Source: Flavobacteriales bacterium ALC-1
Lineage (GTDB): Bacteria > Bacteroidota > Bacteroidia > Flavobacteriales > Flavobacteriaceae
Length of the DNA stretch: 64,000 nucleotides
Assembly: GCA_000171875.1 (NCBI GenBank)
Contig: ABHI01000001.1
Coordinates: forward strand, 941,001-1,005,000
Direction: 5' to 3'
Below the pieces are notes generated by a model. The model saw nothing but the letters and a program-made list of their open reading frames with translations. It did not search any database and had not been told where the DNA came from. This document shows positions 9,189-18,564 of this stretch, piece by piece (the first letter of the stretch is position 1; every line of letters begins with the position of its first letter). The position numbers and the translations under genes were made by a program.

Positions 9189-9500
9189 ATGAAAAACTTT
9201 AAACCCTATTACGCTGTAATATTTACCTCAACGCAAACAAAACAAATAGAAGGCTATTCTGAAATGGCTAACAAAATGGAAGATATAGCCAAACAACAAG
9301 AAGGGTATTTAGGAATAGATGCTGCTAGAAATGAAGTAGGAATTACTGTAAGTTATTGGGAAAGTTTAGATGCCATAAAAAACTGGAAAGCAAATACAGA
9401 ACACTTATTTGCGCAACAAAAAGGGCGAGGACAATGGTACAATTGGTATAATGTAAGAATTTGTAAAGTAGAACGTGAATATGAGTTTAAGCGAGATTAA
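9189..9500 (+). CDS. antibiotic biosynthesis monooxygenase-type (ABM domain) protein
   Basis: Protein of 103 aa with the ferredoxin-like ABM fold pattern: YYAVIFTSTQT (strand 1), a helix EMANKMEDIAKQQEGYLG, then ITVSYWESLDAIKNWKAN and a final RICKVEREYEF. Proteins of this size form dimers that oxidise small molecules or degrade haem without cofactors. Many have no known substrate, and nothing here identifies one. It converges with the T9SS cargo gene; the two reading frames overlap by four bases at 9497-9500. Confidence 0.8.
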   Translation: MKNFKPYYAVIFTSTQTKQIEGYSEMANKMEDIAKQQEGYLGIDAARNEVGITVSYWESLDAIKNWKANTEHLFAQQKGRGQWYNWYNVRICKVEREYEFKRD

Positions 9501-11545
9501 CGCTTTAAAGCAAAGTGACCAATAAACACTTTACCATCTAAAACAATTCTATACCAATAGTCTGAAGTTGGCATTTCTGTTCCATTAAAAGTACCATCCC
9601 AATTTACATTTCTATTTTTTGCAGAAAACAATAGTTTGCCATAACGATCAAAAATTGATAGCTCTGACGAAGAGAAAAATTGCGCAACATTTAAAGAGAA
9701 ATAATCATTTTTTCCATCGTTATTTGGCGTCATATACTTTTGAATAAAGAAATGAAAATACGCTTGTGTAACAATAGTATCACATTCATTTGATTTTACA
9801 GAAATGGTATACACACCACTTAGTATGTTACTAAATACATTACTGTTCTGATAATTTATTCCATCTAAAGCGTATGAATAATCTCCTTCATTTAATAGTG
9901 TTATAATTATTGAACTTCCATTAGAATTAACAGTTTCAATTACAGGATCTTCTATTTCTGTAACATTGAATGTAATAACTTCAGTTAAGCATCCATCTGT
10001 AACTTCAACAACATAAGTACCAGCATTATCAACCAAAATGGATTGTGACACCTGTCCTGAATCCCATTGATATGAAGGGTTAACAATAGAAGTCGCCACT
10101 ATAAGTGGAATTTCTTCATTTCTGCAAAACCTAATCGATTCATCTATATACTCTATTGGCTGAGTTCCTAAAATATCCCACTCACAACTGTTTTCATTAA
10201 ATTCTGTAGTTTCCCAGCATTCAAGATTAGTTGGTGCTTCTGGCTGCGTACCTGTAACATCCCAACTACATGTTATATTATTAAACGTAGCGACTTCCCA
10301 ACATTCTATTGAGGGCTGCATGGGTTGAGTACCTGTAACATCCCAACTACATGTTGTATTATTAAATACAGCGACTTCCCAACATTCTATTGAGGGTTGT
10401 ACAGGTTGAGATCCACTTATTTCCCATAGACAGGTCGTATTATTAAACGTAGGTATTTCCCAACACTCTAAATTTGTTGGAACCTCTGGTTGAGTTCCTG
10501 TAATTATCCAACTACAAGAAGCATCATCAAAAGTTGCTGATTCCCAACATTCGATAGTTGGAAATGCTGGTGCTTGATTTACAATAATTTGATAAACATC
10601 AGAAAAAGTGATACAATCTGAGTTATTAAGATTAGAGGCAAACTCTGCTACCTTAGCTCTATAGGATGTAGTCGTTGTAACACCTGATATAGAAATTGTA
10701 GCATTTGTCTCGCCTGTAATATCGAGCCAATTTATATCATCTGTACTCATCTGCCATTGGTAAAAATGATTACTAAAAACCACATTATCTGGTATTGCTG
10801 TTAGTGTATCACTATATGGTACTTGAGTACTACAAAGTGTTATAGAATTACTATTATTTTGATCATTTACATCAATAGCGTCACCACAGCTTTTAAACAC
10901 AATATCATCAATAGCTAAATCATTTCCACATCCACCAACGCCATTATTAATCATCTTCAATATTACAGATGTTTGCCCTGGTGTGGATTGAAACACTAAA
11001 GCGTACTGATTCCAATCTGGTGCTGTAGTGCCAAAAATATTTCCTGTAGTTCCAGAAGCTAATAAATTGGTGTCTGTACTATCCCAAATTTCAAATTTCA
11101 CATTAACTGGTATAAGTCCTGCACCACAAAAGCCGTTAGATGGTGACAAGTTAAGAAGCCACGATGAAAATTCATATGTTGTATTCTCACACAAGCCAGC
11201 TATGGTAGTTCTGTAAAACTCCCCAGCATTAAAACTTGAATTAACTATGAGCATTCTCCCATTAGTATCATTTGGAGTATGATCCTCTGCATCAAACCAA
11301 TCAAAATAATTAGAGTTACTAGAAACCGTGTAAAGTCCATCATTAGGATTTTGACCGTTTGCATAAGTATATGTAGTTGTGCCAGCTGGTAATGATATAT
11401 CTTGTATGCCAGCACCAAATGTATCTGTAAATATTGGGTCACCAGAATTGCCTTGACAAAACCCCAATTGTCCATGCCCTTCTTTTGAAAAAAAAGAAAT
11501 ACAAAAAATTATGACTACTTTAAGATTTAGAAAAGTATTTCGCAC
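9497..11545 (-). CDS. T9SS type-B sorting-domain (gliding-associated C-terminal) protein with Cys-paired repeats
   Basis: I choose a GTG start at 11545 because it gives a normal signal peptide (MRNTFLNLKVVIIFCISFF, cleavage after GHGQ). A longer frame from an ATG at 11626 would put 27 atypical residues in front. The 682-aa protein has an N-terminal jelly-roll-like domain (FYRTTIAGLCENTTYEFSSW). Near its middle are five tandem repeats of about 28 residues of the type ECWE-x-A-x-FNN-x-x-CSW-x-x-x-GTQP, two cysteines each. It ends in the type-B C-terminal signal (YMTPNNDGKNDYFSL, LSIFDRYGKLLF, NWDGTFNG, YWYRI). It should cross the outer membrane through the type IX system and act at the cell surface; its ligand is unknown. 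Confidence 0.85.
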   Translation of the reverse strand: MRNTFLNLKVVIIFCISFFSKEGHGQLGFCQGNSGDPIFTDTFGAGIQDISLPAGTTTYTYANGQNPNDGLYTVSSNSNYFDWFDAEDHTPNDTNGRMLIVNSSFNAGEFYRTTIAGLCENTTYEFSSWLLNLSPSNGFCGAGLIPVNVKFEIWDSTDTNLLASGTTGNIFGTTAPDWNQYALVFQSTPGQTSVILKMINNGVGGCGNDLAIDDIVFKSCGDAIDVNDQNNSNSITLCSTQVPYSDTLTAIPDNVVFSNHFYQWQMSTDDINWLDITGETNATISISGVTTTTSYRAKVAEFASNLNNSDCITFSDVYQIIVNQAPAFPTIECWESATFDDASCSWIITGTQPEVPTNLECWEIPTFNNTTCLWEISGSQPVQPSIECWEVAVFNNTTCSWDVTGTQPMQPSIECWEVATFNNITCSWDVTGTQPEAPTNLECWETTEFNENSCEWDILGTQPIEYIDESIRFCRNEEIPLIVATSIVNPSYQWDSGQVSQSILVDNAGTYVVEVTDGCLTEVITFNVTEIEDPVIETVNSNGSSIIITLLNEGDYSYALDGINYQNSNVFSNILSGVYTISVKSNECDTIVTQAYFHFFIQKYMTPNNDGKNDYFSLNVAQFFSSSELSIFDRYGKLLFSAKNRNVNWDGTFNGTEMPTSDYWYRIVLDGKVFIGHFALKR
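10140..10565 (-). repeat. five tandem ECWE/CSW coding repeats
   Basis: The DNA encodes five near-identical units of about 84-90 bases; units 3 and 4 (about 10260-10410) are the closest. Each unit has one ECWE and one (S/T)C(S/L/E)W motif and ends in GTQP or GSQP. Linkers alternate between EVPTNL/EAPTNL and VQPSI/MQPSI, which suggests growth by duplication of a two-unit block. Confidence 0.8.
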
Positions 11546-11608
11546 GTATAAATATATAGATATGTTTGTGTAATAATATTGACTTTTCGATGAAAAGACA
11601 ACTAAATC

Positions 11609-11616
11609 CACTTTTG
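11609..11616 (+). promoter_or_regulatory. possible -7 box of pbpC
   Basis: CACTTTTG differs by one base from the Bacteroidota -7 consensus TAnnTTTG and ends eight bases before the pbpC ATG. The transcript would have almost no leader. A TTGAC lies at 11579, a little far for the usual spacing, so the call is weak. Confidence 0.3.
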
Positions 11617-11624
11617 TATAGTAC

Positions 11625-13976
11625 ATGTATAGGTTGATCAGATATGTAAAACGAAATAGAATAAAATCTTTGGTGATTTTTATTCTTCTTATTGCTTATT
11701 ATTTCTGTTTACCTAAACAATTATTTAAAGATCCAACTGCAACTGTTATAACAAGTAATTCAGATGAGTTGTTAGGAGCATTAATTGCAGATGATGGACA
11801 ATGGCGGTTTCCTGTAAGTGACAGTGTTCCCGATAAGTTTAAGGTCTGTATTCTTCAGTTTGAAGATGAATATTTTTATAAGCATCCTGGTTTTAATCCT
11901 GTTTCCATTTTTAAAGCTTTAAAAGGAAACATAACTTCTGGTTCTGTAAAACGTGGAGGCAGTACAATTACACAACAAGTCATTCGGCTATCTCGAAAAG
12001 GACAATCGCGTACCTATTTCGAAAAATTTAAAGAACTCATTTTAGCTACACGATTAGAATTCAGATTATCAAAAGACGAAATTTTAAATCTTTATGCAAG
12101 CTATGCCCCTTTTGGTGGAAATGTAGTTGGTATTGATGCTGCATCTTGGCGCTATTTTAATAGAAATGCTTCAAATTTGTCTTGGGCAGAAAGTGCTACT
12201 TTAGCTGTTTTACCAAATGCACCAAGCTTAATCTATCCTGGAAAAAATCAAAAACGGCTATTAGATAAGCGTAATCGTTTATTAAAAAAATTACATGAAG
12301 ATGGGACTATAGATCAGCTAACTTATGAGTTGTCCATTGCAGAAGGTTTACCACAAAAACCTTATCCATTGCCACAAATCGCGCCACATTTACTTCAAAA
12401 AGTAGCTAAAAACCATAAAGGAAAACGAATTAAAACGACTATAAAGACTTCGCTTCAAGAACAGGCTAATAACATTGTAAAACAACATTACAATCTTTTA
12501 AAACAGAATGAAATTTATAATATTTCTGTTTTAGTTTTAGATGTAAACACTCGTGAGGTTATAACATATATTGGCAATTCACCAACAGATAATACACATC
12601 AAAAAAGTGTAGACATTATTGATAAACCAAGAAGTACAGGCAGTATTTTAAAACCTTTTTTATACGCATCAATGTTAGATGCTGGTGATTTATTACCAAA
12701 TACATTAGTAGCAGATGTACCAACGCAATTTGGTAGTTATCAGCCCGAAAATTTCAACAAATCTTATGATGGTGCTGTATTTGCCAATGAAGCTTTATCA
12801 CGTTCTCTAAATGTCCCAGCGGTTCGAATGCTTCAAGATTTTGGTTTAGACCGTTTTTACCATTACCTCAAACAACTCAAGCTAAAAGATTTAAAATACA
12901 ATGCCAATCATTATGGATTGTCCTTAGTGCTTGGTGGTGCCGAAAGCAATCTATGGGATTTGTGTAAAAGCTATGCTGCAATGGCTTCGACCTTAAATCA
13001 TTTTAATGCCAATTCTAGTCAGTATTATACCAATGAATTTATTCAACCTATCTATAATTCTGAATCGACGATTGAATTTGGGAAATTGAGTAATGAGAAA
13101 ATAGTTTTTGATGCGGCTTCTATCTACCTCACATTTGAAAGTATGAAACAAGTCAATAGACCAGAAGGTGATGATAGTTGGGAATATTACGATTCTTCTC
13201 AAGAAGTTGCTTGGAAAACAGGCACCAGCTTTGGATTTAGAGATGCTTGGGCAATTGGTACAACTAAAGATTATGTTGTTGGTGTATGGGTTGGTAATGC
13301 TGATGGAGAAGGACGACCAGGTCTGGTTGGTGTACAAACAGCTGCTCCAATTTTATTTGATGTGTTTGATGTGTTACCTAACAGTGAGTGGTTTGCCAAA
13401 CCTTATGATGAAATGCTTGAAGTAAACATTTGTAATAAAAGTGGTTTTAGAGCTTCAACTATTTGTGATGAAACAGAAATGAGATATATACAAGCAAGTG
13501 GACAGAAGACAGAACCTTGCCCATTTCATAAACTGGCACATTTAGATGATTCTGGACGTTTTCAAGTGAACTCATCTTGCGAAGCAGTTTCAAATATTAA
13601 TAACACACCTTGGTTTGTGCTTCCTCCATTGCAAGCCTATTATTTTCAGAATAAAAACCCATTCTATAAACCGCTTCCTCCTTATCGTAATGATTGCGCT
13701 GAAGCTTCAGGAATTAGTATGGAATTTATTTATCCTAATCAGCAAAACACTATTTTTTTACCAAAAGATTTTGATGGAAACACTAATGATTTGGTATTAA
13801 AAGTTGCGCATTCTAAACCAGAATTAAAACTCTATTGGTATATTGATAATCAATATGTTGGTAGCACAAAAGACATCCATGATATGGCCGTGTTGCCAAG
13901 AGAAGGAGACCATCTTATCACTGTTGTTGATGAATTGGGTAACGAACTGAAACATAAAATTACGATTTCGGAATAA
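11625..13976 (+). CDS. pbpC: penicillin-binding protein 1C
   Basis: Bifunctional peptidoglycan synthase of 783 aa, held by one N-terminal transmembrane helix (residues about 14-32). The GT51 glycosyltransferase domain has the catalytic EDEYFYKHPGF (Glu80), GGSTITQQ and the later RLEFRLSKDEILNLY. The transpeptidase domain has the active-site serine in S340-ILK, the SLN motif and K531TGT. The C-terminal 90 residues fit the PBP1C-specific beta domain (biPBP_C). In many bacteria this gene is linked to an alpha-2-macroglobulin, as here (2507), and the pair is thought to act in wall repair. The intervening genes are additions specific to this lineage. Confidence 0.95.
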   Translation: MYRLIRYVKRNRIKSLVIFILLIAYYFCLPKQLFKDPTATVITSNSDELLGALIADDGQWRFPVSDSVPDKFKVCILQFEDEYFYKHPGFNPVSIFKALKGNITSGSVKRGGSTITQQVIRLSRKGQSRTYFEKFKELILATRLEFRLSKDEILNLYASYAPFGGNVVGIDAASWRYFNRNASNLSWAESATLAVLPNAPSLIYPGKNQKRLLDKRNRLLKKLHEDGTIDQLTYELSIAEGLPQKPYPLPQIAPHLLQKVAKNHKGKRIKTTIKTSLQEQANNIVKQHYNLLKQNEIYNISVLVLDVNTREVITYIGNSPTDNTHQKSVDIIDKPRSTGSILKPFLYASMLDAGDLLPNTLVADVPTQFGSYQPENFNKSYDGAVFANEALSRSLNVPAVRMLQDFGLDRFYHYLKQLKLKDLKYNANHYGLSLVLGGAESNLWDLCKSYAAMASTLNHFNANSSQYYTNEFIQPIYNSESTIEFGKLSNEKIVFDAASIYLTFESMKQVNRPEGDDSWEYYDSSQEVAWKTGTSFGFRDAWAIGTTKDYVVGVWVGNADGEGRPGLVGVQTAAPILFDVFDVLPNSEWFAKPYDEMLEVNICNKSGFRASTICDETEMRYIQASGQKTEPCPFHKLAHLDDSGRFQVNSSCEAVSNINNTPWFVLPPLQAYYFQNKNPFYKPLPPYRNDCAEASGISMEFIYPNQQNTIFLPKDFDGNTNDLVLKVAHSKPELKLYWYIDNQYVGSTKDIHDMAVLPREGDHLITVVDELGNELKHKITISE

Positions 13977-13997
13977 TAACATTCATCCAGAAACCCT

Positions 13998-14005
13998 TAC
14001 TTTTG
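13998..14005 (+). promoter_or_regulatory. -7 box of the small membrane-protein gene
   Basis: TACTTTTG matches the Bacteroidota -7 consensus TAnnTTTG exactly, 33 bases before the start at 14039. No clear TTG element is present 19-20 bases upstream. Confidence 0.4.
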
Positions 14006-14038
14006 TAATTATTATCTAATTAATCAAACTATAAAATA

Positions 14039-14470
14039 ATGATGCAATTTTTACATTCCTACTGGGCTTATTTAGTTTTAGTCGTTTTAGTATTAGCTAC
14101 ATTAAATGCACTTATCAAATTTTTTGGTGATAAAGAATTTGATGCTAAAGATTTTAGAATATCACTATTTGCATTGATTACTATGCACATTCAGTTGTTA
14201 TTGGGAATCATCTTATTTTTTACAAATGATTATTTCTCTACTATAGAACAAGTTGGTGGTATGGGTGAAGTGATGAAAAACTCACTTTTGCGTTCTAATA
14301 TTATAGAGCACCCTCTTACCATGATAATAGCTGTTGCTTTAGTAACAATTGGTTATTCTAAGCATAAAAAGAAATTAACTTCTAAACCTAAATTTAAGAT
14401 GCTAGCTATTTTTTATACCTTAGCCTTAATCTTAGTTTTAGCCAAGATTCCTTGGAAAGTTTGGTTTTAA
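14039..14470 (+). CDS. small four-helix membrane protein (cytochrome b-like, function uncertain)
   Basis: Protein of 143 aa with four predicted transmembrane helices (about 6-26, 42-63, 90-108 and 123-140). Three histidines lie in or near the membrane: HSYW at the N-terminus, MHIQLLLG in helix 2 and IIEHPLTM before helix 3. The pattern GxHIQLLLG with a later EHP resembles small b-type cytochrome-like proteins of flavobacteria, but I cannot prove haem binding. An ATG two codons long (Met-Met) leaves the start uncertain by one codon. It stands alone between pbpC and a bidirectional terminator. Confidence 0.7.
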   Translation: MMQFLHSYWAYLVLVVLVLATLNALIKFFGDKEFDAKDFRISLFALITMHIQLLLGIILFFTNDYFSTIEQVGGMGEVMKNSLLRSNIIEHPLTMIIAVALVTIGYSKHKKKLTSKPKFKMLAIFYTLALILVLAKIPWKVWF

Positions 14471-14484
14471 ATTAAAACAGAAAG

Positions 14485-14528
14485 CACAAAAAAAGCGTCT
14501 AGTATTTATTCTAGACGCTTTTTTTGTG
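14485..14528. terminator. strong bidirectional terminator
   Basis: An 18-base-pair perfect stem (CACAAAAAAAGCGTCTAG at 14485-14502 with its complement at 14511-14528) has an 8-base loop and seven A and seven T residues on the flanks. It separates the convergent membrane-protein gene and endonuclease gene and can stop both transcripts. Confidence 0.9.
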
Positions 14529-14541
14529 TTTAAAATAATTT

Positions 14542-15621
14542 TTAATTTTCTGTTTTTTTATCTTCAGCCTTTACTTCTTTAATAAGATAAATATAAGCTG
14601 GAAAGTGATCACTAAACCCCCCTGTAAAACCTCCATCTGCAAAACTTCTAAAAGGATAGCCTTTCCATCGACCTCTTTTATTAGTTAAATAGTACTTATT
14701 AAAAATTCCTGCTTTATAAAATCGAAACGAAGAGTAATCTTTTTCTAAAAATGGTTGTGTCATTAAAATTTGATCAAATAAACTCCAAGCATCTCTATAG
14801 GCATTAGAACCTAAACCTTTTTTAAAAAATTCTTCCATTGGATTATAAATCCCTTTAAAGCCAACTTTTTTTGGTTTCCTTTCTGCTTTTAAAATATCTT
14901 TTACACTTGCATTAGTTGGGTCATCATTTAAATCTCCCATTGTAATAATCTTAGCATAAGGATCTATAGATTGCAAAGAATCTATAATGCGTTTATTTAA
15001 TCTAGCTGCAGCAACTCGTTTAGGCCTGCTTCTCGCTTCACCACCACTTCGAGATGGCCAGTGATTAACAATAACGTGGATTAAATCCCCTTCTAACTCA
15101 CCACTAACTAATAATTGATCTCTTGTATAGACTCGCTTTCTGGTTAAATCATCATAAATAAGTAATTCATGGGAACTTGTCGATATAGGTTTAAATAATG
15201 ATTTTTGATACAGTAAAGCAACATCAATTCCTCTAGCATCTGGAGAATCGAAATGAATAATACCATAGTCTTTTTGTAATAACTGAGGGTCATTAACTAA
15301 GTCTACAAGGACTTGTCTGTTTTCAACCTCTGAAACTCCTAAAATAGCAGGAGTGTTTTTAGTATCTTCATACCCTATATCAGCGACAACTCTTGCCATA
15401 TTCTTAACCTTTTTCTCATAGACTTCAGCTCTATTAGCTTTATTCATTTCCATTATTGGACTTGCCTCATCAAACTTTACCGGGTCATTGATACTGTCAA
15501 ACAAGTTTTCTAGATTGTAGAATGCTACAGTATGAATTTTAAATTTCTTTTTTTGTTGTGCATTTACATTTAAAAATGCAAATACGAATACTACAATTAT
15601 AATAAGGTTTAAGTTCTTCAT
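14542..15621 (-). CDS. secreted endonuclease/exonuclease/phosphatase family protein
   Basis: Protein of 359 aa with a signal peptide (cleavage near VNAQQKKK, residue about 22), so it acts in the periplasm or outside. The EEP fold is clear: FYNLENLFDS (metal-binding Asn/Glu), GVSEVENRQVL, NHWPSRSGG, MGDLNDDP and the C-terminal SDHFPAYI (catalytic Asp-His). The family hydrolyses phosphodiester bonds in DNA, RNA or lipids. It is divergent from a TonB receptor and DUF5689 lipoprotein pair, with 138 bases between the starts. That fits a scavenging locus for extracellular nucleic acid or phosphodiesters, which is an inference from context. Confidence 0.9.
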   Translation of the reverse strand: MKNLNLIIIVVFVFAFLNVNAQQKKKFKIHTVAFYNLENLFDSINDPVKFDEASPIMEMNKANRAEVYEKKVKNMARVVADIGYEDTKNTPAILGVSEVENRQVLVDLVNDPQLLQKDYGIIHFDSPDARGIDVALLYQKSLFKPISTSSHELLIYDDLTRKRVYTRDQLLVSGELEGDLIHVIVNHWPSRSGGEARSRPKRVAAARLNKRIIDSLQSIDPYAKIITMGDLNDDPTNASVKDILKAERKPKKVGFKGIYNPMEEFFKKGLGSNAYRDAWSLFDQILMTQPFLEKDYSSFRFYKAGIFNKYYLTNKRGRWKGYPFRSFADGGFTGGFSDHFPAYIYLIKEVKAEDKKTEN

Positions 15622-15694
15622 TTAGCGTATCTTATATTAACATTAAGTACTTTACAAATCTTGAGCCAAAAGTATATATTTATTATAAATAATG

Positions 15695-15702
15695 TAAATT
15701 TG
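15695..15702 (+). promoter_or_regulatory. -7 box of the TonB-receptor operon
   Basis: TAAATTTG matches TAnnTTTG exactly and lies 57 bases before the chosen start at 15760. Because the promoter falls inside the longer reading frame that begins at a TTG at 15661, it supports the shorter start. Confidence 0.5.
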
Positions 15703-15759
15703 CAAGCCTTAAATCCCATTATAATCAATCTACCAAGATTATTAACTTTAAAATTAACT

Positions 15760-18531
15760 ATGAAAAGGAGTTTAATTATTTTATTATTTGGTGTTTTTTC
15801 TTCTTTTACAATGGCTGCCCAAGGTACCGTTATAAAAGGTAGTGTAAAAGACGCTGCATCTTCAGAACCAATTCCAGATGTAACAATTACTATCGAAGAA
15901 ACACAACAAACTACATTAACCAATGGTTTAGGGGAATTTATTTTTTCTAGTGATGTGCCTCTAGGAGAACAAGTTTTAAAAATTTCAAAATCAGGCTATG
16001 TTACAAAACGCTATCCTATTGTTGTAAATGAAGGACAAACAGTAAACATTACTGATATGACTTTAGATATTGATGTATCTGATGATCTCGATTTATTTAC
16101 AATTACACTTTCTGATGACGAACTAAATGATGATACAAGTGGTGCAGATAATATTTCCGGATTGCTTTCTTCTTCGTTAGATGTTTTTCAAAGAACTGCA
16201 GCTTTTGAATTTAGCTCTTCATTTTTTAGAGTAAGAGGCCTAGATTCTGAAAACGGTTCTGTTTTAATTAATGGTATTGAAATGAACAAGCTTTATAACG
16301 GAAGACCTCAATGGAGTAATTGGGGCGGATTAAACGACATGATGCGTAACCAAGTATTAACTACAGGTCTTACACCATCAGACTATAATTTTGGAGGTAT
16401 TTTAGGGACTTCTAATATTGTTGCTAGAGCTTCTAGTTATAGAAAAGGCGGACGCTTAACTTACTCTTCTTCAAATAGAAGTTATACTAATCGTGTAATG
16501 GCAAGTTATGCCTCTGGTATGGTTGAAGGTGGCTGGTCTTATGCTTTAATGTTAGGAAGACGTTGGGGAGATGAAGGTTATCAAGATGCTACATTATATG
16601 ACTCTAATTCATTCTTTGCTTCTGTAGAAAAGAAAATTAACGATAACCACAGTTTAAATTTCACATCCATATACACGCCTAATAGAAGAGGGAAATCTTC
16701 ACCTAATACTCAAGAAGTTTATGATCTTAAAGGTATTAAATACAACGAATATTGGGGGAATTTAGATGGGGAACAACGTAACTCTCGTGTAAAAGAAGTA
16801 GAAGAACCTATTCTTATGCTTAACCACTATTGGGATATTTCTAACAAGACAAGTCTAAACACAAATATTGGTTATCAATTTGGAAAATTAGGTAATAGTA
16901 GATTAGATAATTCTGGTGGAGCTAATCCTAGTCCAGCTTACTATCAAAACTTACCAAGTTATTTCTTAGCAGATAATGATGGGCCTGATTATGATGGAGC
17001 GTATCAAGCAGAGCAAAACTTTTTAAATGGTGGTCAAATCAATTGGGAACGCCTCTTAGATGCTAATACAACAAATAACATAAACGATCTAAGTAGTGCT
17101 TACGCATTATATGAAGATCGGTCAGATGATACACAATTAACTGTTAATTCTATTATTACTACTGAAATTAACGAAAATATAATAGTTAATGGTGCTGTAA
17201 ATTACAAGAACTTTGAATCTGAAAATTTTGGTGAAATTATTGACTTATTAGGCTCTAATGTTGGTGTTTTAAATGTTGATTCTTTTGATAACTATCAATA
17301 CGATGCTCAAAATCCAAATAGAACTGTAGGTGAAGGTGATAAATATAGATATAATTATAACTTATATGCCGATATAATTTCTGCTTACGCACAAGGGCAA
17401 TTTAAATATAATAAAGTTGATTTCTATGTATCTGCTAGTGTAACAAACACAACATACCAAAGAGAAGGATTATGGGAACATAGTAGATTTATTGGTGATA
17501 GATCATTTGGAAAAGGAGAAGAATTAACTTTTACAGGTTTAGGTGCAAAAGCTGGATTTACTTATAAAATTTCTGGTAAGCATTTAATAGACGTAAATGC
17601 AGGCTATATTACTAGAGCGCCAAGTTTACGTAATACGTTCTCTAACTCTAGAGAAAATCATAATATAGTAAAGAACATTGATGAAGAAAAAGTAAGCTCA
17701 TTTGATGCAAGTTACATCTTTAGATCACCAATTGTTAAAGCTAAAATAACTGGTTTTTATTCTAAAATAGAAGATGCAAATGAAGTTGGGTTTTTCTTTG
17801 CTGATGGATTAAGTGGTGGTGCTGATATAGAAAATAATGATACTTCTGCTTTTGTTCAAGAAATATTACAAGGTGTAGATAAAAAACATTTAGGAGTAGA
17901 ATTAGGTATTGAAGCACAAGTAACACCAACGATTAAATTAAAAGGTGCTGCTTCTATTGGTCAATATACTTATGACAATAATCCTGATTTATATTTAACC
18001 TCATCTAGCTTTAATACGTCAGATGGTTCTATAGAATATGGGCAAGCAAATTTAAAAGATTATAAACTTGCTGGGGGTCCTCAAAGAGCTGCTTCTATTG
18101 GTTTTGAATATAGAGATCCAGACTATTGGTGGTTTGGTGCTACTGCTAACTTTTTCTCTAACGCCTATTTAGACATAAATACGTTAACTAGAACACGAAA
18201 CTTTTATTTAGATGCTGATGGCTTACCATTTAATGATTATAATGAAGAATTAGCAACAGAATTATTAAAACAAGAGAAGTTTGATGATTATATGGTAGTG
18301 AATCTTGTTGGTGGTAAATCCTGGAAAATAGGAGGTTACTATATTGGCTTGTTTGCCAGTGTAGGAAACCTTTTAGATAAAGTTTATAAAACTGGTGGTT
18401 TTGAGCAAGGAAGAAATGCCAACTATAGAGAGTTAAGAGACGATAATGCAAATCCAAAACGTGTTTTCGGGCCTAAATATTGGTATGGGCGTGGCACTAA
18501 TTATTTTGTTAACTTAAATGTAAGATTCTAA
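15760..18531 (+). CDS. TonB-dependent outer-membrane receptor with carboxypeptidase-like N-terminal domain
   Basis: I take ATG 15760, which gives a typical signal peptide (MKRSLIILLFGVFSSFTMAA, cleavage before QGTVIKG). The 923-aa protein begins with a carboxypeptidase-D regulatory-like domain (GSVKDAASSEPIPDVTITI...), then a plug (FRVRGLDSENGSVLINGIEMN). A 22-strand-type barrel follows, ending in an aromatic C-terminus (NYFVNLNVRF). Such receptors import substrates with energy from TonB. The neighbouring lipoprotein starts 33 bases downstream and would be its partner. The divergent secreted nuclease suggests nucleic acid or its fragments as the substrate, but the receptor sequence itself does not show this. 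Confidence 0.93.
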   Translation: MKRSLIILLFGVFSSFTMAAQGTVIKGSVKDAASSEPIPDVTITIEETQQTTLTNGLGEFIFSSDVPLGEQVLKISKSGYVTKRYPIVVNEGQTVNITDMTLDIDVSDDLDLFTITLSDDELNDDTSGADNISGLLSSSLDVFQRTAAFEFSSSFFRVRGLDSENGSVLINGIEMNKLYNGRPQWSNWGGLNDMMRNQVLTTGLTPSDYNFGGILGTSNIVARASSYRKGGRLTYSSSNRSYTNRVMASYASGMVEGGWSYALMLGRRWGDEGYQDATLYDSNSFFASVEKKINDNHSLNFTSIYTPNRRGKSSPNTQEVYDLKGIKYNEYWGNLDGEQRNSRVKEVEEPILMLNHYWDISNKTSLNTNIGYQFGKLGNSRLDNSGGANPSPAYYQNLPSYFLADNDGPDYDGAYQAEQNFLNGGQINWERLLDANTTNNINDLSSAYALYEDRSDDTQLTVNSIITTEINENIIVNGAVNYKNFESENFGEIIDLLGSNVGVLNVDSFDNYQYDAQNPNRTVGEGDKYRYNYNLYADIISAYAQGQFKYNKVDFYVSASVTNTTYQREGLWEHSRFIGDRSFGKGEELTFTGLGAKAGFTYKISGKHLIDVNAGYITRAPSLRNTFSNSRENHNIVKNIDEEKVSSFDASYIFRSPIVKAKITGFYSKIEDANEVGFFFADGLSGGADIENNDTSAFVQEILQGVDKKHLGVELGIEAQVTPTIKLKGAASIGQYTYDNNPDLYLTSSSFNTSDGSIEYGQANLKDYKLAGGPQRAASIGFEYRDPDYWWFGATANFFSNAYLDINTLTRTRNFYLDADGLPFNDYNEELATELLKQEKFDDYMVVNLVGGKSWKIGGYYIGLFASVGNLLDKVYKTGGFEQGRNANYRELRDDNANPKRVFGPKYWYGRGTNYFVNLNVRF

Positions 18532-18564
18532 AAAAAAAAATTAATATAATAATATTACAACATT

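Noticed and set aside
10140..10565. CRISPR-like array
   Set aside because: The periodic DNA encodes in-frame protein repeats without distinct spacers, inside a T9SS cargo gene.
12993..13337. Minus-strand frame of 114 codons inside pbpC
   Set aside because: Shadow of the PBP1C transpeptidase region, which has all its motifs in the plus frame.
15661..15759. N-terminal extension of the TonB receptor from a TTG codon
   Set aside because: The extension covers a -7 promoter box and delays the signal peptide. ATG 15760 starts directly at a normal signal.
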